DNA of 64,000 bases, taken from positions 1,240,001 through 1,304,000 of the forward strand of contig NC_082407.1 in NCBI RefSeq assembly GCF_004011695.2, given 5' to 3'. The position numbers and the translations under genes are program-made. Under the pieces are notes generated by a model. The model was not told the DNA's origin. It did not search any database and saw nothing but the letters and a program-made list of their open reading frames with translations. The stretch comes from Ascochyta rabiei. Lineage: Eukaryota; Ascomycota; Dothideomycetes; Pleosporales; Didymellaceae. Below, in pieces: positions 24,083-37,066 of this stretch; position 1 is the stretch's first letter; every line of letters begins with the position of its first letter.

Positions 24083-24694
24083 ATGCCGTCCCCCAAGCTC
24101 ATCACCCCGCGAATGGAAGCAACTCTTCTCGAGTGCTTCCTGTCAGCCACCCGCCTCCTTCCGCTCCGATTGCGCTCGTCGTTCGTCTTGATCGGAGGGG
24201 CCGCCAGCGTCTTTTAAGGTTTACGAGACTACACAGAAGACGTCGACGTAGCGGCCACCTCTGAAGCAATCTTATGCTTTCGCGACGCAATCGCGAGCGG
24301 CACCACGCAATTCAAATGCAGAGACCCGTTGCAAATAATCAAATTCTGCGATAGCTAAGACTTCGTTGTCCACCTTAAACTCCTTTAACTTAGTAGCGGC
24401 TTTGTAGATTTAATTGCCGTGCCTGAACCCTTTTACGATAGGTTTGTTGCGTCCTAGGCGGATCTTCTCACATTACGTGGTGTAACAGTGGCTGACCGGG
24501 GGGAGGATGGTAACTTGTTGGAATTCAAGTTCTTGTTGAGGACGGCGGTTGAGAAGGGCTCACTCCTCCCGCAATTAGACGAGAGCATGTTGGCGGCGTT
24601 AAAGGAGGCGGCAGGGAAGCTGTCGTGGGTGGATGCGCTAATATTATCGGGTAATCTTAGGGAGGACGATTTTGTCCAATATCGTTCGTTATAG
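24083..24694 (+). pseudogene. NTase-fold protein, inactivated by four C-to-T type stops
   Basis: A single continuous frame of 203 codons runs from ATG 24083 to TAG 24692-24694, with in-frame stops at about 24212, 24356, 24388 and 24456. Around them the protein is coherent. SFVLIGGAASVF, then GLRDYTEDVDVAATSEAI, is the GG...DxD signature of nucleotidyltransferase-fold proteins (GGAAS and DVDVA), and LSWVDALILSGNLREDDF is a coherent C-terminal helix. Every internal stop is TAA or TAG in a context where CAA or CAG would fit, the change RIP makes. The pattern suggests a gene copy hit by RIP while reading-frame length stayed intact. The parent function is unknown. Confidence 0.65.
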
Positions 24695-24756
24695 TGTACA
24701 AGCTCTGGACACCATTGGATTTCTGTTATTTGAAGTTGTGTTTCACATGTACCTCC

Positions 24757-24875
24757 ACATACGACCATAGGACGTTGAAAACAAGGCTTCCCGTTCGCTC
24801 AGCCCTATTTAAGCAACGTACCGGCGGATTAGTAGTTAGGTGGGTGACCACTAGCGAATACCCGCTGTTGTATGT
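24757..24875 (+). rRNA. 5S ribosomal RNA gene (dispersed, variant)
   Basis: The 119-base segment opens ACATACGACCATAGG and closes CTGTTGTATGT, so the ends pair as helix I. Internal landmarks of fungal 5S are present: AAAACAAGGCTTCCCGT, CGCTCAGCC, TTAAGCAACG and TAGTAGTTAGGTGGGTGACC followed by AGCGAAT. Helix II pairs ACGTTG (24772-24777) with CAACGT (24814-24819); this differs in sequence from the fungal 5S I know, yet pairing is kept. Dispersed single 5S genes of several sequence types are normal in filamentous ascomycetes. It may be functional or a recently mutated copy; the paired changes favour function. Confidence 0.85.
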
Positions 24876-24882
24876 TTTTTTT
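24875..24882 (+). terminator. RNA polymerase III T-run terminator of the 5S gene
   Basis: Eight consecutive T residues follow directly on the 5S 3' end, the standard Pol III stop. Confidence 0.8.
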
Positions 24883-25278
24883 GGCCGTCTCTCACCACCA
24901 CGCGTCGCTGGAGCGCGAAGACACCTGCCTGCATCGTTTTAATTTGCCTCGTAACCATAGATTGCGCACAAACGCTGTCCTGTTCCATCCGTAAACAGTG
25001 TGACAACTTCAGTATGCGCAATCTTCTAGCCATATTGGTTAAGAGAATCGCATTGTTACGTCCAGACCTGTACAGCCCCGGAACCCCTGCTATGAGTGCT
25101 TTGATAGAAGGAGTCGGGACAGAAGCATTCTACGGGTTTCTTGGGTGGCTTACCAGCCGATGTATCCAAAAGCCGGACAAGATAAAAAACTAGAAGAGTG
25201 AGCAAGAAAGACACTGCGCAATCTGCTGCGCTGTCTGTTAAACATGTGCCTATGCATCTAAATTTTTGACATGCACTA

Positions 25279-25350
25279 ACGTACTCCACGGTCGAGCGGA
25301 TCACACAATCGGGCAGATCACTCTGCCAAGACCACACTAAACCTCCACCC
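25279..25350 (+). repeat. Left terminal inverted repeat of the Fot1/pogo element
   Basis: The 72 bases match the reverse complement of 39411-39482 with four transitions. It is flanked on the outside by the target TA. Confidence 0.85.
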
Positions 25351-25495
25351 TACTACGCGATGCCTTAATAACAACACTAATCTACGCCCTTAAGAGAAGC
25401 TGCAATATAGCTTGTGCTTTAGGCTATCTAATAAGATGTAATACTTATACTATAACGCGCTGTAGCTATATATAATATACCTTACAGTATACTAC

Positions 25496-26001
25496 TGTTA
25501 AGTTTTATACTTTAGACAAAGTCTGTAAGTAATTATTTAATTAGGTGTTAGGGATAAGTACGTGCAGGGGTTCTTAAGGGGGTAGTTGTCTAGTTAAAGA
25601 CTGTAGCAACTAGGGTTGCAAGGAAGAGTATAGAGTAGACTATCTGTTTTATAAGTAGGGTTAAGATATTCTAATAACAAAGTCAATTAACAAAGTTAAT
25701 TAATAAAGTTAAATATAAACTATAAGGGTTATATTCCTATAAACTATATACTTTAATAATTCTAGTAATATTATAGACTAATTAGTGTTATACATCCTCT
25801 AATTACACTAAGTACTAATTATACTAATTACTAATTATACTAATTATGCTAAGCCCTAATTAGGTTATATATCCCCTTGGCCTTTAACTAAGTACTAACA
25901 CTATAATAATTGCTTACTTATTATTTATTCTGTTATTATAATTACTGTGCTGCAGCTACTGTAATTAGATAAATCCTTCCTGTGTTCTGTAGATTATAAC
26001 A
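25496..26001 (-). repeat. 3' LTR of the outer Gypsy
   Basis: 506-bp partner of 37067-37572. The target duplication ACTAC lies directly on its left. It is the more AT-rich copy. Confidence 0.85.
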
Positions 26002-27422
26002 CTATCCCCCTTCTGTCTGAGCTTAGTCTCTAAAGGTTATTTATTTAACGCAGGGCCCTTTCTTAATTATTAGGTAGGTTTTAATAATGCTAAAACAACT
26101 AACTATCTTGAGTTTAGCTTGCTGTTATTATCTGTACAAATTTATTAAGTTCTTTAGAGAAATTATAGTACAGAAATATAAAACCTATATAAAGCACAAC
26201 TAAGTATATAAGGTTTACATCTAGTCTAGGAAATACAGTAAATATGTTTGCTTAGGGCAATGTTATAACTTAAAGGTAACTTAGTCTAAGTTTACTTAAC
26301 TAGTGTCTAAGAAAGAAAAGTTACAAGTGTGTATAAAAGAGAGTTATAAGGCGTAAACTTAAGTGCTATATATATCTAAAAAAGCTATAGAAGACTTATA
26401 TATAGCTTATACATGTAAGCAGTAGTTATAGTAATAAATAGATTTGTTAGACTGTTGTGCTAAGGAGGCTATTGCGGTAGAGGAGCGCGGTATTAAAGAG
26501 CAGGAGCAGTTAGAGGCAGGGACCATTAAGTTAGATCTGTCTAATAAGTTCTTGTTACTGCCTAGTACCTAGAGCGACTTTAAAGGCCAGCCCTTAGAGT
26601 ACTAGGAGAGCAACTTAGGACTGCCTAATTAGTCTCTTTAAAATGCTTTAATAACTGCTAGCAGTTTGTAAGGTGCGTAGTTGGTTCCTATATATTTTCT
26701 AAGTTAGGGTATCCTAACTACTTAACTAGGTATTTATCCTAGCTGCCTTCCTTCTAGTATTATATTATTTTTTTAACTTCCTATTAGTCTTTACTATTAG
26801 CTTAGTAATAGAAGTTCTTCTAGATAGGCGTTCTAGAGTTAGTAGGTTCTAACAAGGAGATGTGGAACACTAGGTAGATCTTTACATCCTTTAGCAGATT
26901 AAGTCTATAGTTAACTAGGCTTATTTACTAAGAAATAAAAAAGGGCTAACTTTAACATAGTCTAGTTTTTTTGTTAGTCTTTGTGTTTAAAGGTTTTTTG
27001 TAAGGAGATAGACTTTATCCCCCTCTTTTAGCTAAGGTGCTGTTCTTCTTTTCTAGTTAACATAAGAGAATGCTTGTTCTTAAGCCTTGCTAATATTTTC
27101 TAGTAATTTCTAGTATACTTTCTTTAGTTTAGCTACTAAGTATATTACTAATTCTGTCTAGACAGTTGTATTAAGGCTTCTAGTAAAGAGATTTAGGTGT
27201 CTCCTGTAATTTGCAAAGAACAGCGTTATACCTATTACTTCTAATAATTTAATATTATACGCAATCTATGCTATAGGTAACAGTAAGACCTAGTCGTTTC
27301 GCTGTTAGTTGCTGTAAATCTGTAGGTATGTCTCTATGGTCTAATTTGTTCTTTTAGTCTATCTATCTGTCTGTAGATAGTAGGTAGTTAATAGTTTCTT
27401 CTTAGTACCTATAGCTGCTAAC

Positions 27423-27624
27423 TGTAAAGAGTGTACAAAGCAATCACGAGGGAGGATAGGGTTAAAGAGGATAGCAGGTGTATTGAGGTACGTAGTGTGT
27501 AGTAACAAGACTAATTGCTAGAGTATTAGTAATAACCTCTAACACCTTTATATAGTCTAGGCTGACTAGCCCTATAGTAGCTCGCTAAGACAGGCAGAGG
27601 TACCTCTAGGCCTAGCGCCTAATA
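27423..27624 (-). repeat. 3' LTR of the inner Gypsy
   Basis: 202-bp partner of 34515-34716, with CTAAC directly outside. It ends CCTAATA where the other copy keeps CCTAACA, a C-to-T change. Confidence 0.85.
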
Positions 27625-27899
27625 ATGCCTCTCTTCTTTAGATTGTTTAGCTTAAACAATGGTATAATTAGCAATACTGTATTATTTTAGCCTAGCCTTA
27701 GACATGTTTACTCTGTCTGTCCTGTTATAGCTAATTCTAACTAGTTTTAGCTGTTTTAGACGCCTTGTAAGGCTGGATAGGGCTTAATACTAATTCTGCC
27801 TTTACCTGGTAAAAGTTAAACAGAAATCCTCTCTTACCTCTTACTTCACCTCTAGGGTCTAGGCAGCTGTCTGCGCAGGCTAAAGCTCTAACTAGGTAG

Positions 27900-29200
27900 C
27901 TAGCAGCATATAAGCTATCTATACCCCTAGTTTTATTAGTTACTACTACATCCTACTTTATTTTAGTAAGTACTAACCTATTCTGTCTAGCACTTTTATA
28001 AGGATAGCTAAGGGATTTTCTAGGTCTTTCTAGCACGTTCTAACAAGTTTTAGCAGATAGCACCACATAACACGCCTTAGTAACCTTTCTAGACCGCTCC
28101 TAACTGCTACTGCCCACTACTAACTGTTACTAACTGTTACTAACTACTATTTACTATAGCTGTTATGTTAATACCCGCTTACCGCAAGATTAACATTACT
28201 AAGAATAGCAGGACTACTAAGCAGTACTGCATGCTATATCTCTACTACATTGCTAATAGTAATGTCTATAGGGACTGTTGTTTCTCTGCTAACCTGGCTT
28301 TATAGGGTAGCCTGCGTTATAGGGACGCCTAGGCCTACTACTATAGGGAGTGTTACAATAGTAACAAGAATTGCCTATTAGTACGTGTTTTATCTCCTTT
28401 TAGCTTGTTTTAGCATCTTTTAATATATTTTAGGCTCTAATAAGTACGCTAACAGCTATTTAAGGCTTTCTAGCAATATAGCGCGCCTTTACTCTAGTTG
28501 CTGCCTAGTTACTACTGCTTATGCTGCTATTATTAATGCAGCTAGCGTTAAGACTACCCCTACAACATCTGCTACTACTACACCTATGTCTATTAATAAG
28601 AAGACCACAATAGGCAAGTCTATTATTAACTAGGCTAGCTTGTTGCTAGGTATAATTTAAGAGTACGTTCTGTCTCTTTTAGGCTTATTATGGCATAATC
28701 TAACCTTTATAGGAACTATTTGCTGTAGAAAGAGCTACTTACTCTCTATAATAGCAACACTTGCACACGTAAGTTAACCTTGTCCAGCATCTACGTTAAG
28801 AAGTAAGATTAATCTAAGGCTAGCGCTATTAAGGCTGAGATAAAGCGAAAGAAGTTGTTAGAGGAGAGCAGTAGTAAGTCTAATCTAGATGCGCCTATTA
28901 CCCCCTGCAAGAAGGTATTATAGCATATTTTAACCTATTTTAACAATATCTAACTTCTTTTAGTTAGAGTACCAGATTGCAGGCACTAGAAAGACCCTTA
29001 GCCAGCTCTAGGAGGAACAAGAGGAGCAGGAGGCTGCTAAACAGGCCGCCGCTAACGCTGCTGCTGCCGCTGCTGCTGCTAAGAAGCCTTATAGTAGTTG
29101 TAAGGCTGCTACTTATACCTATAGTAGTAGTTATAGTTAATAGATGTTCCCTATAATAGAAGGTTTAGATTAATAATACCTAAGTGTGTAGTTAGTAGAC
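27900..29200 (+). other. Unclassified insert inside the inner Gypsy, with plus-strand coding traces
   Basis: This stretch does not fit the 3' end of a chromovirus. On the plus strand it carries broken coding traces: a run near 28700-28780 (NYLL, stop, KELLTLYNSN) and an Ala-rich, Gln/Glu-rich block at 28970-29110 with EEQEEQEAAKQAAANAAAA followed by KKPYSS. Several repeated TTTTAG and CTAAC-like blocks resemble intron ends. It may be another DNA transposon or a captured gene, but I cannot name it and found no boundaries. Confidence 0.4.
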
Positions 29201-32200
29201 AGTTTTAGGCTAATATAGCAATTAGGTGCATTACACTCTTAGATAGTCTAAATAATACTAGGAAGATATTCTTCTATACTAATTCTCCTATATTTACTTA
29301 CAATTGTAACTATATAATATAGCGTGTAACTTTCTTTATCTTCTTATATTAGAAATAGCTATAATAGGCTAAAGGATGTCTGCTTTAGCTAGTCTGTATT
29401 TCTTAGAGTAAGGTAGGGTTATGTTTTCCCTTAGCGTAAACTATTAAATACTTATTAATTAAAAAACCCTTATAGGGAAAAATTATAATTAAGTAAAGGT
29501 ATTTAGCCTTTTTAGTCCCCCCCTTTTTTAGACTTTAACCTTAACGTCTTATTACGCAGTCTAAGCAGTTACTTTATAGTTTTCTAGTATTGTTTTAGCA
29601 CTTCTTTAGAAAGATTTGTGCTAATTTCCTAGGAATTTTCTAAGTTAGGGAATCTGTTCTACTTAATAAGGTATTCCTACTATCTATTGTATAGTTACCT
29701 TCTGTTAAGGACTTTCTCTATATCCTACACCTTCTCTTTCCCTTTAACTATAGGTTCTTATATTTATTCCTGTATAATTAGGAGTTAAATTCTTAGTGTG
29801 TATAGGTCTAGCAGTAACGCATAGAATACTAGATAGATCCCTTTTGTTCCTAGTAGGTCTACTCTGTATGCACTAGAACCAATCTAGGCTGTAATAGTCC
29901 TAGGTCTTAGGTATTTCTAGTCTAGCTTCTTTTTTAGGCGTACTATCCTAATATTCTTACTAGAGACTAGTACTTTGTTGCCTACTTTAAAGGGTGCTAG
30001 TAGTCATTTCTTATCTAAGTGTTTCTTTTAATACTTATTTAACTTTTCTATATTTACTTTGTAGGTAGCCTGTAAGGCAATACCTCTAGCAGCCAATTCC
30101 TTTGTAAGGGGAGATTCTCTGCCTTTTAATGCTAAAGTAGGCTAATCTGTGCTCCTTAGATCTATACTGTAACAGGCTTAGAAAGGTATTATATTTATAG
30201 ATGCGTGAATACTATTATTATATGCAAATTCTGCAATTAAAATCTATAGGGCCTAATTGTCTTATTCTAGAGTATAATAGCAACGTAAGTACTGTTTAAG
30301 AGTCTGATTTTGCCTTTCTATTTAGCCATCTGTCTAGGGATAATAGGCTAACGTTAAGACTTGTCTTAAGTTTAAATAGTAGTTAAAGGTTTCCTACGTC
30401 TTTAAGTTTATTAGCAGCCCCTAATCTAAGATAATTTGTGCTGGCGTGCTATGTAAGCAGATAATTTCTCTAATCTAGGTGTGTGCTAGATCTTTTCTAT
30501 CCTAATTAGCCTAAGCTAGTATATAGTGTAATATTTTAGTTAATTTGTATACTACTACTAGTATAGAGTTATACACCTGCCTAGCCACCTTACTAGAGGG
30601 TAATTCTGTAATAAAATCTATTGTTACGTCCTTCTATAGTTAGCTTAGCACTAGTAAAGGTTATAATAACCTATACAGTTTATGTTAGGCAGTAGTTAAT
30701 CTCCTACATACTAAGCAGTTATAGTAGTAGTTAGATACGTCTTTAGTAATGCCCTTCTAGGTATATCTGCGCTAAATCTTCTCTAAGGTCCTTTGTGCTC
30801 TAAAGTGTCCTAACATTAGGTTATTATAACGTTCTTTAATTACTTACACTTTATCTTTTAGCCTTATAAGTAAGATGCGCTTCTCCTTAGCTATATTATC
30901 TTTTTCTAGGTTGTTTTGTCCTATTTTAATGTTGCTTAACTCTTCTTTAGTGCTAGAGAGTTTATCTGTGTTATCTAAGTCTGTTGTTAGCTCTGTGTAA
31001 CTGTTCTCTCTTAATTTTTCTCTTTTAAGATCCCTTATATCCTTTCTTCCTTTTATAGACAAACAAAGGGTTATAGCTACTACTAGGGGAGTATTAGGGT
31101 TCCTCCTAGTTAGGATCTCCTAAAGCAGTTGTATAAAAGCCTTATTGTACTTTTATAAGGGGTCTTACGCCTCTATAATATAATTAGGACGCTGTAAAGG
31201 TCTATCTATAGGGTTTGTAGACTCTAGGCAATAAGTAATTACAAAGTTAAACTTAGATAACACTAAGTATGCCCTTACTTACTAATAGCTAAGAACCTTT
31301 GTCTCTATAAACCACTTTAGGTTTTAGTAATCTGTTAAGATCTTAAAGAAGGTACTGTCTAGGTATCTTTGCTAATGCTGTAGGCTCTAGATAATTATAA
31401 GAAGTTTCTAATTGTAAGTATTATAGTTATACTCTACTTAGATTAACTTCTTTAAATAGAAGTCTACAGGCCTCTATTAGGCTAGCTTCCCCTCCCTAGG
31501 GACTAGTTAACTGAGGGGTCCTAAGATAGCGCCTCTAGAGGCATCTACTTTAATCCTAGTCTGTCTCCTAGGTACAAAATAAACTAAGATAGGTACGTTA
31601 ATAAATAAATCCTTTATATTCTAGAAAGCTTATAGAGATTCTTTGCTTAGCTTAAGAGGCTAAATCTCCTCCTTCCTTATTTCTTAACCAGATTTAGCCG
31701 AATTTGGCCCTTTCTAGGTTAGTTAGGTTAATAGCAAGGCTAATTTAGAAAACCCTGTAATAAATCTCTAATAGTAGTTTATAAAGCCTATAAATACTTA
31801 GATATTACAAACTATGCGCAGGATTAGCTATTCTTATATTGTTTTAACCCTGTCTAGGTTAATGCTTACCCCTTTAGGCAAGACTATGTACCTAAGGTAC
31901 TCTGTGCGTTAATAGTGCTATTTACACTTATCTAAGCGTATATAGAGGTTTGCTTTGCAAAGCCTCTCTAAGACCTCCTTAACATGTCTAACGTAGTCTT
32001 CCTCTATCTTAGAGTATACTAATATATTGTCTAGATACATAATATAAGTTATATTAACTAATCCTATTAGTGCCTTGTTTATATAGGCCTAAAATTAGGC
32101 AGAAGTATTTATAAGTCTAAACAGCATTACTGTATACTTAAAATGTCTATACCTAGTTTAAAAAGCAGTCTTCTACTTATCCCCTTTCCTAATTTAGATA

Positions 32201-34514
32201 TAGTAATACGCCTTATATACATCTAGTTTAGTTTAAAACTTAGCTTACGCTAGTTGTTCTAGTAACTCTATAATTAGTAGTAATAGATAGCAGTTTTTAA
32301 CTGTTATCTTATTTAGACCTCTATAGTCTACACATAGTTGTAGGTTACTGTCTTTCTTCTTTAAAAAGAGAATAGGCGCCTCTGCTAGCAACCTTAAGTG
32401 TTATATCCAGCCACGTTGTAGATATTCTGCTAGATACTTCCTAAGTCTCTCTAATTCTGTTGTAGATAGCCTATATAGCGGTTAGTAGGGAGAAGCAGCT
32501 CCTTCTATAATATTAATTGCTAGGTTGTGCTCTCTATACTCTAGTAGGACCTAAGCATTATCCTCTAATCCTAAGTGCGCATATTTATAATACACTTCTA
32601 GAATTAGGCCCTTTTTAGCAGATATTAGGTTATATATACCTACTAAGTTCACTATACATATATAAATGTCTACTAAGAAACTTCTTATAGTGCGTTTAAA
32701 CTCTTTAGTATCTTCTAACACTATCTTCTCTAGTTTAGGAGAGTCCCTATACTTCTTCCCTTAGAAGAGCATGCGCTAGCTTAAATAGCTCAGCTTAGGG
32801 TTTATCTAGTTAATCTAGGGTAATCTAAGGTATATCTTGTACTTTTATAGGTCTATAACTATAAAAGGTATCTGTTAGACCTCCTGTCTTCTACAGGAGT
32901 TAACAATAGATACTTCTACTGTAGTTACTCTGTAGATAGGCAATTCTGCTCTGCCTACACCTTTAGCCACTATTTTATTTAATAGTGTAACCTCTAGATC
33001 CTGCTCCTTTACTAGGAGAACTAAAATTAAGTTTAGTTATAACCCTCTATCTATTAAGGCTTCTACGTTCTCTGCGTTGCCTATAGATGCTTTAACTATA
33101 AGTAGGTATATATATTCTAGGTATACTGCCTTATAAAGAGAGATATTCTCCTTCTTCTCTTTAGACAATTTAATATAGGCTACAAGAGAGGAGATTAGCT
33201 CTTAGGTCCCTTGTCTTTTCCTAACTTATCTAGAGCAGGGTCTTTCTAATTTAACTTTAGCTTTAGGCAGTTAGGGCAGTAGTAACTAGTTTCTCTATAC
33301 TTAAGGCACGCGTTTTAGGTCTTATGTAGCCTGTCTTAGCCCTTTTTACCCTTTACTAGCTCCTTACAGAACTTCTTAGACTTAAATAACTTTTTTAGAG
33401 TTTTTATATTCCCCTCTAACCTAGAGTTACTAAATTAGCGCTTCTATAGTCCTTTGTTAGTTATCTTACCCTTAGCTAGAGTCTTCTTAGGTAGCTGTTA
33501 GCTATGCTAACCTAGTCTCTAGTTAATAATATTAGCTTGTTCCTCTACCTTTAGGATTGTGTCCCTTTAATTATAGGGGATTAGGAACAAGTCCTTTTAT
33601 ATGCTAGGAAGCAGTGCAGTAACATATTCTAGGACTTAAAGCTCTAGCGTATATAAGTTACCTAGTTCCTCCTATAGTAGACGTATAAAGTCTAGCAGAT
33701 CTATAAGGGACTAAGATTTCTACTACTTATATTGCTTTAAGGATTTATACGCTGCTTGCTTGCGTTTAGCTAGTATTCCTAGAGCATCTAGCATAATTCT
33801 TTTTAGCTCTTACTACGTTAGTTCCTAGGTTAGCTAATTACAGCAGTTAGTTGTGCAGTAGGCCTGCTACAACATCTTTAGGTTCTCTAAGAGGTACCTT
33901 ATGCTAAAGTTAATCTTTTGTTCCTCTATAAGGAAATTAACTAGGGATTAGAGGAAGTATCCCTTATAATCTCTCTCCTAACAGTTATATTTAGTGTAGT
34001 TGCGCTTTGTATACTTCTATAGAAGTTTAGGTTATAGAAGGTTTATAGATAGGGAAGATTGTAGTTTCTCTACCCCTTCTAGTACTTTTTAGAAGGATAG
34101 GATTATTGCTAGATCTCCTTTGTTGTATTTACGTCTAAGTTTATAAAGAGAGGAAAGTTCCTTACAGTCTTTTATCTCTTGCAACTATTTACACAAGTTT
34201 TCTAACTCCTGTTATTAATTACCTACTTCTAGGCTATTCTAGCCTTCTCTAGCTAAAGCTGCCCTATAGATATAAATTCTAGGGTAAGGTGTACCACCTA
34301 GAGGACCTACAGATCCTCTTAAGGCACTATAGACACTTAGTGTCTGTTAAGGTATCTCCTTATCTGCAGAGGGAGGTGTTACCTTACGCTCTACTAGCTC
34401 TCCTACAGGTAGGTTGTCTTAGTCCCTCTCTAAAGACAGTAAGCCTAGATAATTTAGTTTAAGACTTATGGTAGCTTAGGTCTATCTTTAATTATAATAT
34501 AAGAGTAATTAGAA

Positions 34515-34716
34515 TATAAAGAGTGTATAAAGTAATTATAAGGGAGGATAGGGTTAAAGAGGATAGTAGGTGTATTAAGGTACGTAGTGTGTAGTTACAA
34601 GACTAATTGCTGGAGTATTAGCAATAACCTCTAACACCTTTATATAGTCTGGGCTAACTAGCCCTATAGTAGCTTGCCAAGACAGGCAGAGGTACCTCTA
34701 GGCCCAGCGCCTAACA
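34515..34716 (-). repeat. 5' LTR of the inner Gypsy
   Basis: 202-bp partner of 27423-27624, flanked on the right by CTAAC. Its outer TG is mutated to TA, a G-to-A change. Confidence 0.85.
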
Positions 34717-37066
34717 CTAACAGCGTAGTCTAGTAGTTTAACGTAAAGAGCTTATCTTAATTGCTAATAATAGATTCTGGTATACTATAGTACCTAATTA
34801 TTTAGTCTAAGAATACTTAAGCTAGTTGCTTAGCATTATAATTATGTTAAAATGGTATTATCTTAGCGTGCTTAGTAAATTTGTCCACTATAACAAAGAT
34901 TAAGTTATAGGCGTATCCTATAATAGGGTCTTTAGAGATAGGTAGTTGTGTAACAAAGTCTATAGTAATATTTGTCTATAGCACTATTAGTAGCTCTATA
35001 GCCTGCATTTCTCTATGTTTTATATATGTACTGTGCTTGTTCTATTAGTAATTAACACAGTTCTAAATATTTTTAGTAACCTTATCTTTTATATTCTTAA
35101 ATGTATAGTATCTTTTAATAAGTTCTATTATATGCGTAATTCTAGGGTGTCTATATAGGAAGTTGTTATAATAACTAGCTATAATTTCTTCTTAAAGTTC
35201 CTTTATTACTTGCAATAGGATGCGTTGTTCCTGCTAAACTTACGTTATGTTATTAAGCTGCTGTAATAGTCCTAAGGATCTATCCTTATTAATTCTAAGT
35301 ATAGCGTGCTTATTTATTGTTTTTGTTCTGGTAAGGTTATGTTGTTAACTAAGTATATTAGCTCTACTATTGTCTTTTCCTAGGGTCTACAGTATCTTGA
35401 ACTTATATCTTCCTAGTAACTCTAACTATCTAACACGTCTTTAGTTAAGTAACTTAGTTATTATAAAATAAACTAGGTTCTTATAGTCTATATATATAGT
35501 AAGGTCTAAGCAACTTTCTATATAGATTCTCTATTATTTTAGGGCTAATATAATCGCTATAAGTTCCTCGTTATATATATTATAGTTTTCTTCTAGTCCT
35601 ATAAACTTTTATAAGTAGTAGTTAATTAGGTACTATAGGCTATCTTGTTCTTATGTTATATAAGCTTCTAATACTAAGTCTAAGGCATTAGTATTAATTT
35701 AAAGTAGCTTTCTACTCTTAAATGTAAATAATTGTAGGTAGTTCTACGTATACTTGTTTAAGTAACTAAAAGAAGTCTTCTTATGCTTATTTCTATTTAA
35801 ATAGGACATCCTTCTGCGTTAGCTTAGTAAGCGGCAGCGCTTTTGTAGAGTAGTCCTTAATTAAGCGTTAGTTAAAGTTAACAAAGCTAAGGAATTCCTA
35901 GATTTCTTAAACTGTTTTTAGCGTTAGCTAATCTTCTATAACCTAAATCTTTTTTAGGCTTATCTTTACTCTGTGTCTTCCTATAATATAGCTAAGGAAT
36001 TCTACTTCTTCCTTATGCTATTTACACTTCTCTAGCTTTAAGTAGAGGTCTGCTCTTCCTAGGCAGTCTAATACTTCCTTAACGTTGGTTATGTGTTCTT
36101 CTAGTGTCTTACTATACACTAGGATATTATTAAGGTATACTACTAATATTTAGTTTAGGTGCGCTCTTAATACGTTGTTAATTAGAGCCTAGCACATAGC
36201 TAGTGTATTAGTTAGCCTAAATAGCATAACTAGGTACTTATAATAACTGTAACAGGTTCTAAACGCTGTCTATTTTTTCTTACCTTTCTTTATGCGTATA
36301 AGGTTATACGCTCTATATAAGTTAGGTGCAGTAAAGTACTATACTCTACTAAGTCTGTCTTATAACTCCTTAATATTTAGTAGTAGATATTAGTTCTTAA
36401 TTATAATATTGTTAAGTTTTTAGTAGTTAATATATAGGCGTAGCAAGCTGTCTTACTTAGCTGTAAAGGTAATAGGGAATCCTGCTAGGGATTCTACTTC
36501 TCTAATAAATCCTTTCTTAAGGTTCTCCTTAATATACTTGCGTAGTACCTTTAGTTCCTTTTCTAAGAGTCTGTATATAGGTCTAAAGAGCAGTTCCTTC
36601 CCTTCCTAGAGTTTAATATTATAGTCCTATAGTTTCTGCTGCAGTAATACTTTTACAGTCTTCTTATACTAGAAGAGTTCTATATAACTCTTATATTTAT
36701 CTAAGATGTTAGGAGGTGCACTGTCCTTCTCCTTAGCTGCGCCTTTCCTATCTCCTACTGTCTTAGTAGTTAGTAGCTAGCTAACTGCTCTATCTTAGCG
36801 CGTCTTATATGTTAAAGAGATGTTATTAATCTCTTTCTTATCTACTAACCGCAGCGTGTGTTGCTTAGGTATTAGTGCAGCTATACAGTGCTTACATCTA
36901 TTAAACAAGATTTATTAATTTTCTAATTAATTTGTAGATAATACTTCTAGTTTAGCTACGTTTATAGTGCTGCTTGTAACAGAAGCTTCTATATCTGCAT
37001 TGCTAGAGTAAGTGCTGTAAGGGGTAGCGCAAGATCCTAAAGTACTTATCTTAGGGGTGTTTAAAA

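Larger units (their letters stand above)
27423..34716 (-). mobile_element. Ty3/Gypsy chromovirus (inner), 7294 bp
   Basis: LTRs of 202 bp (27423-27624, 34515-34716) are bounded by a perfect CTAAC duplication (27418-27422, 34717-34721). A purine tract (AAAGAAGAGAGG on the minus strand) beside the left LTR sets minus orientation. Minus-strand remnants in order are: Gag from about 34400 with a zinc knuckle near 33305-33264 (two metal ligands changed to Tyr, as C-to-T mutation would do); reverse transcriptase near 32400-31900 with MYLDNILVY at 32040-32014; RNase H near 31500-31250; integrase near 30900-30100; and a chromodomain near 29730-29570 (EYLIK, then ENS-stop-EISTNL). The roughly 1.9 kb between chromodomain and left LTR holds foreign-looking DNA. 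Confidence 0.85.

Noticed and set aside
30844..31062. 72-codon Lys/Glu/Asp-rich minus-strand frame
   Set aside because: Lies inside the inner Gypsy between integrase and RNase H; it is a by-chance unbroken piece of the RIP-mutated pol gene.
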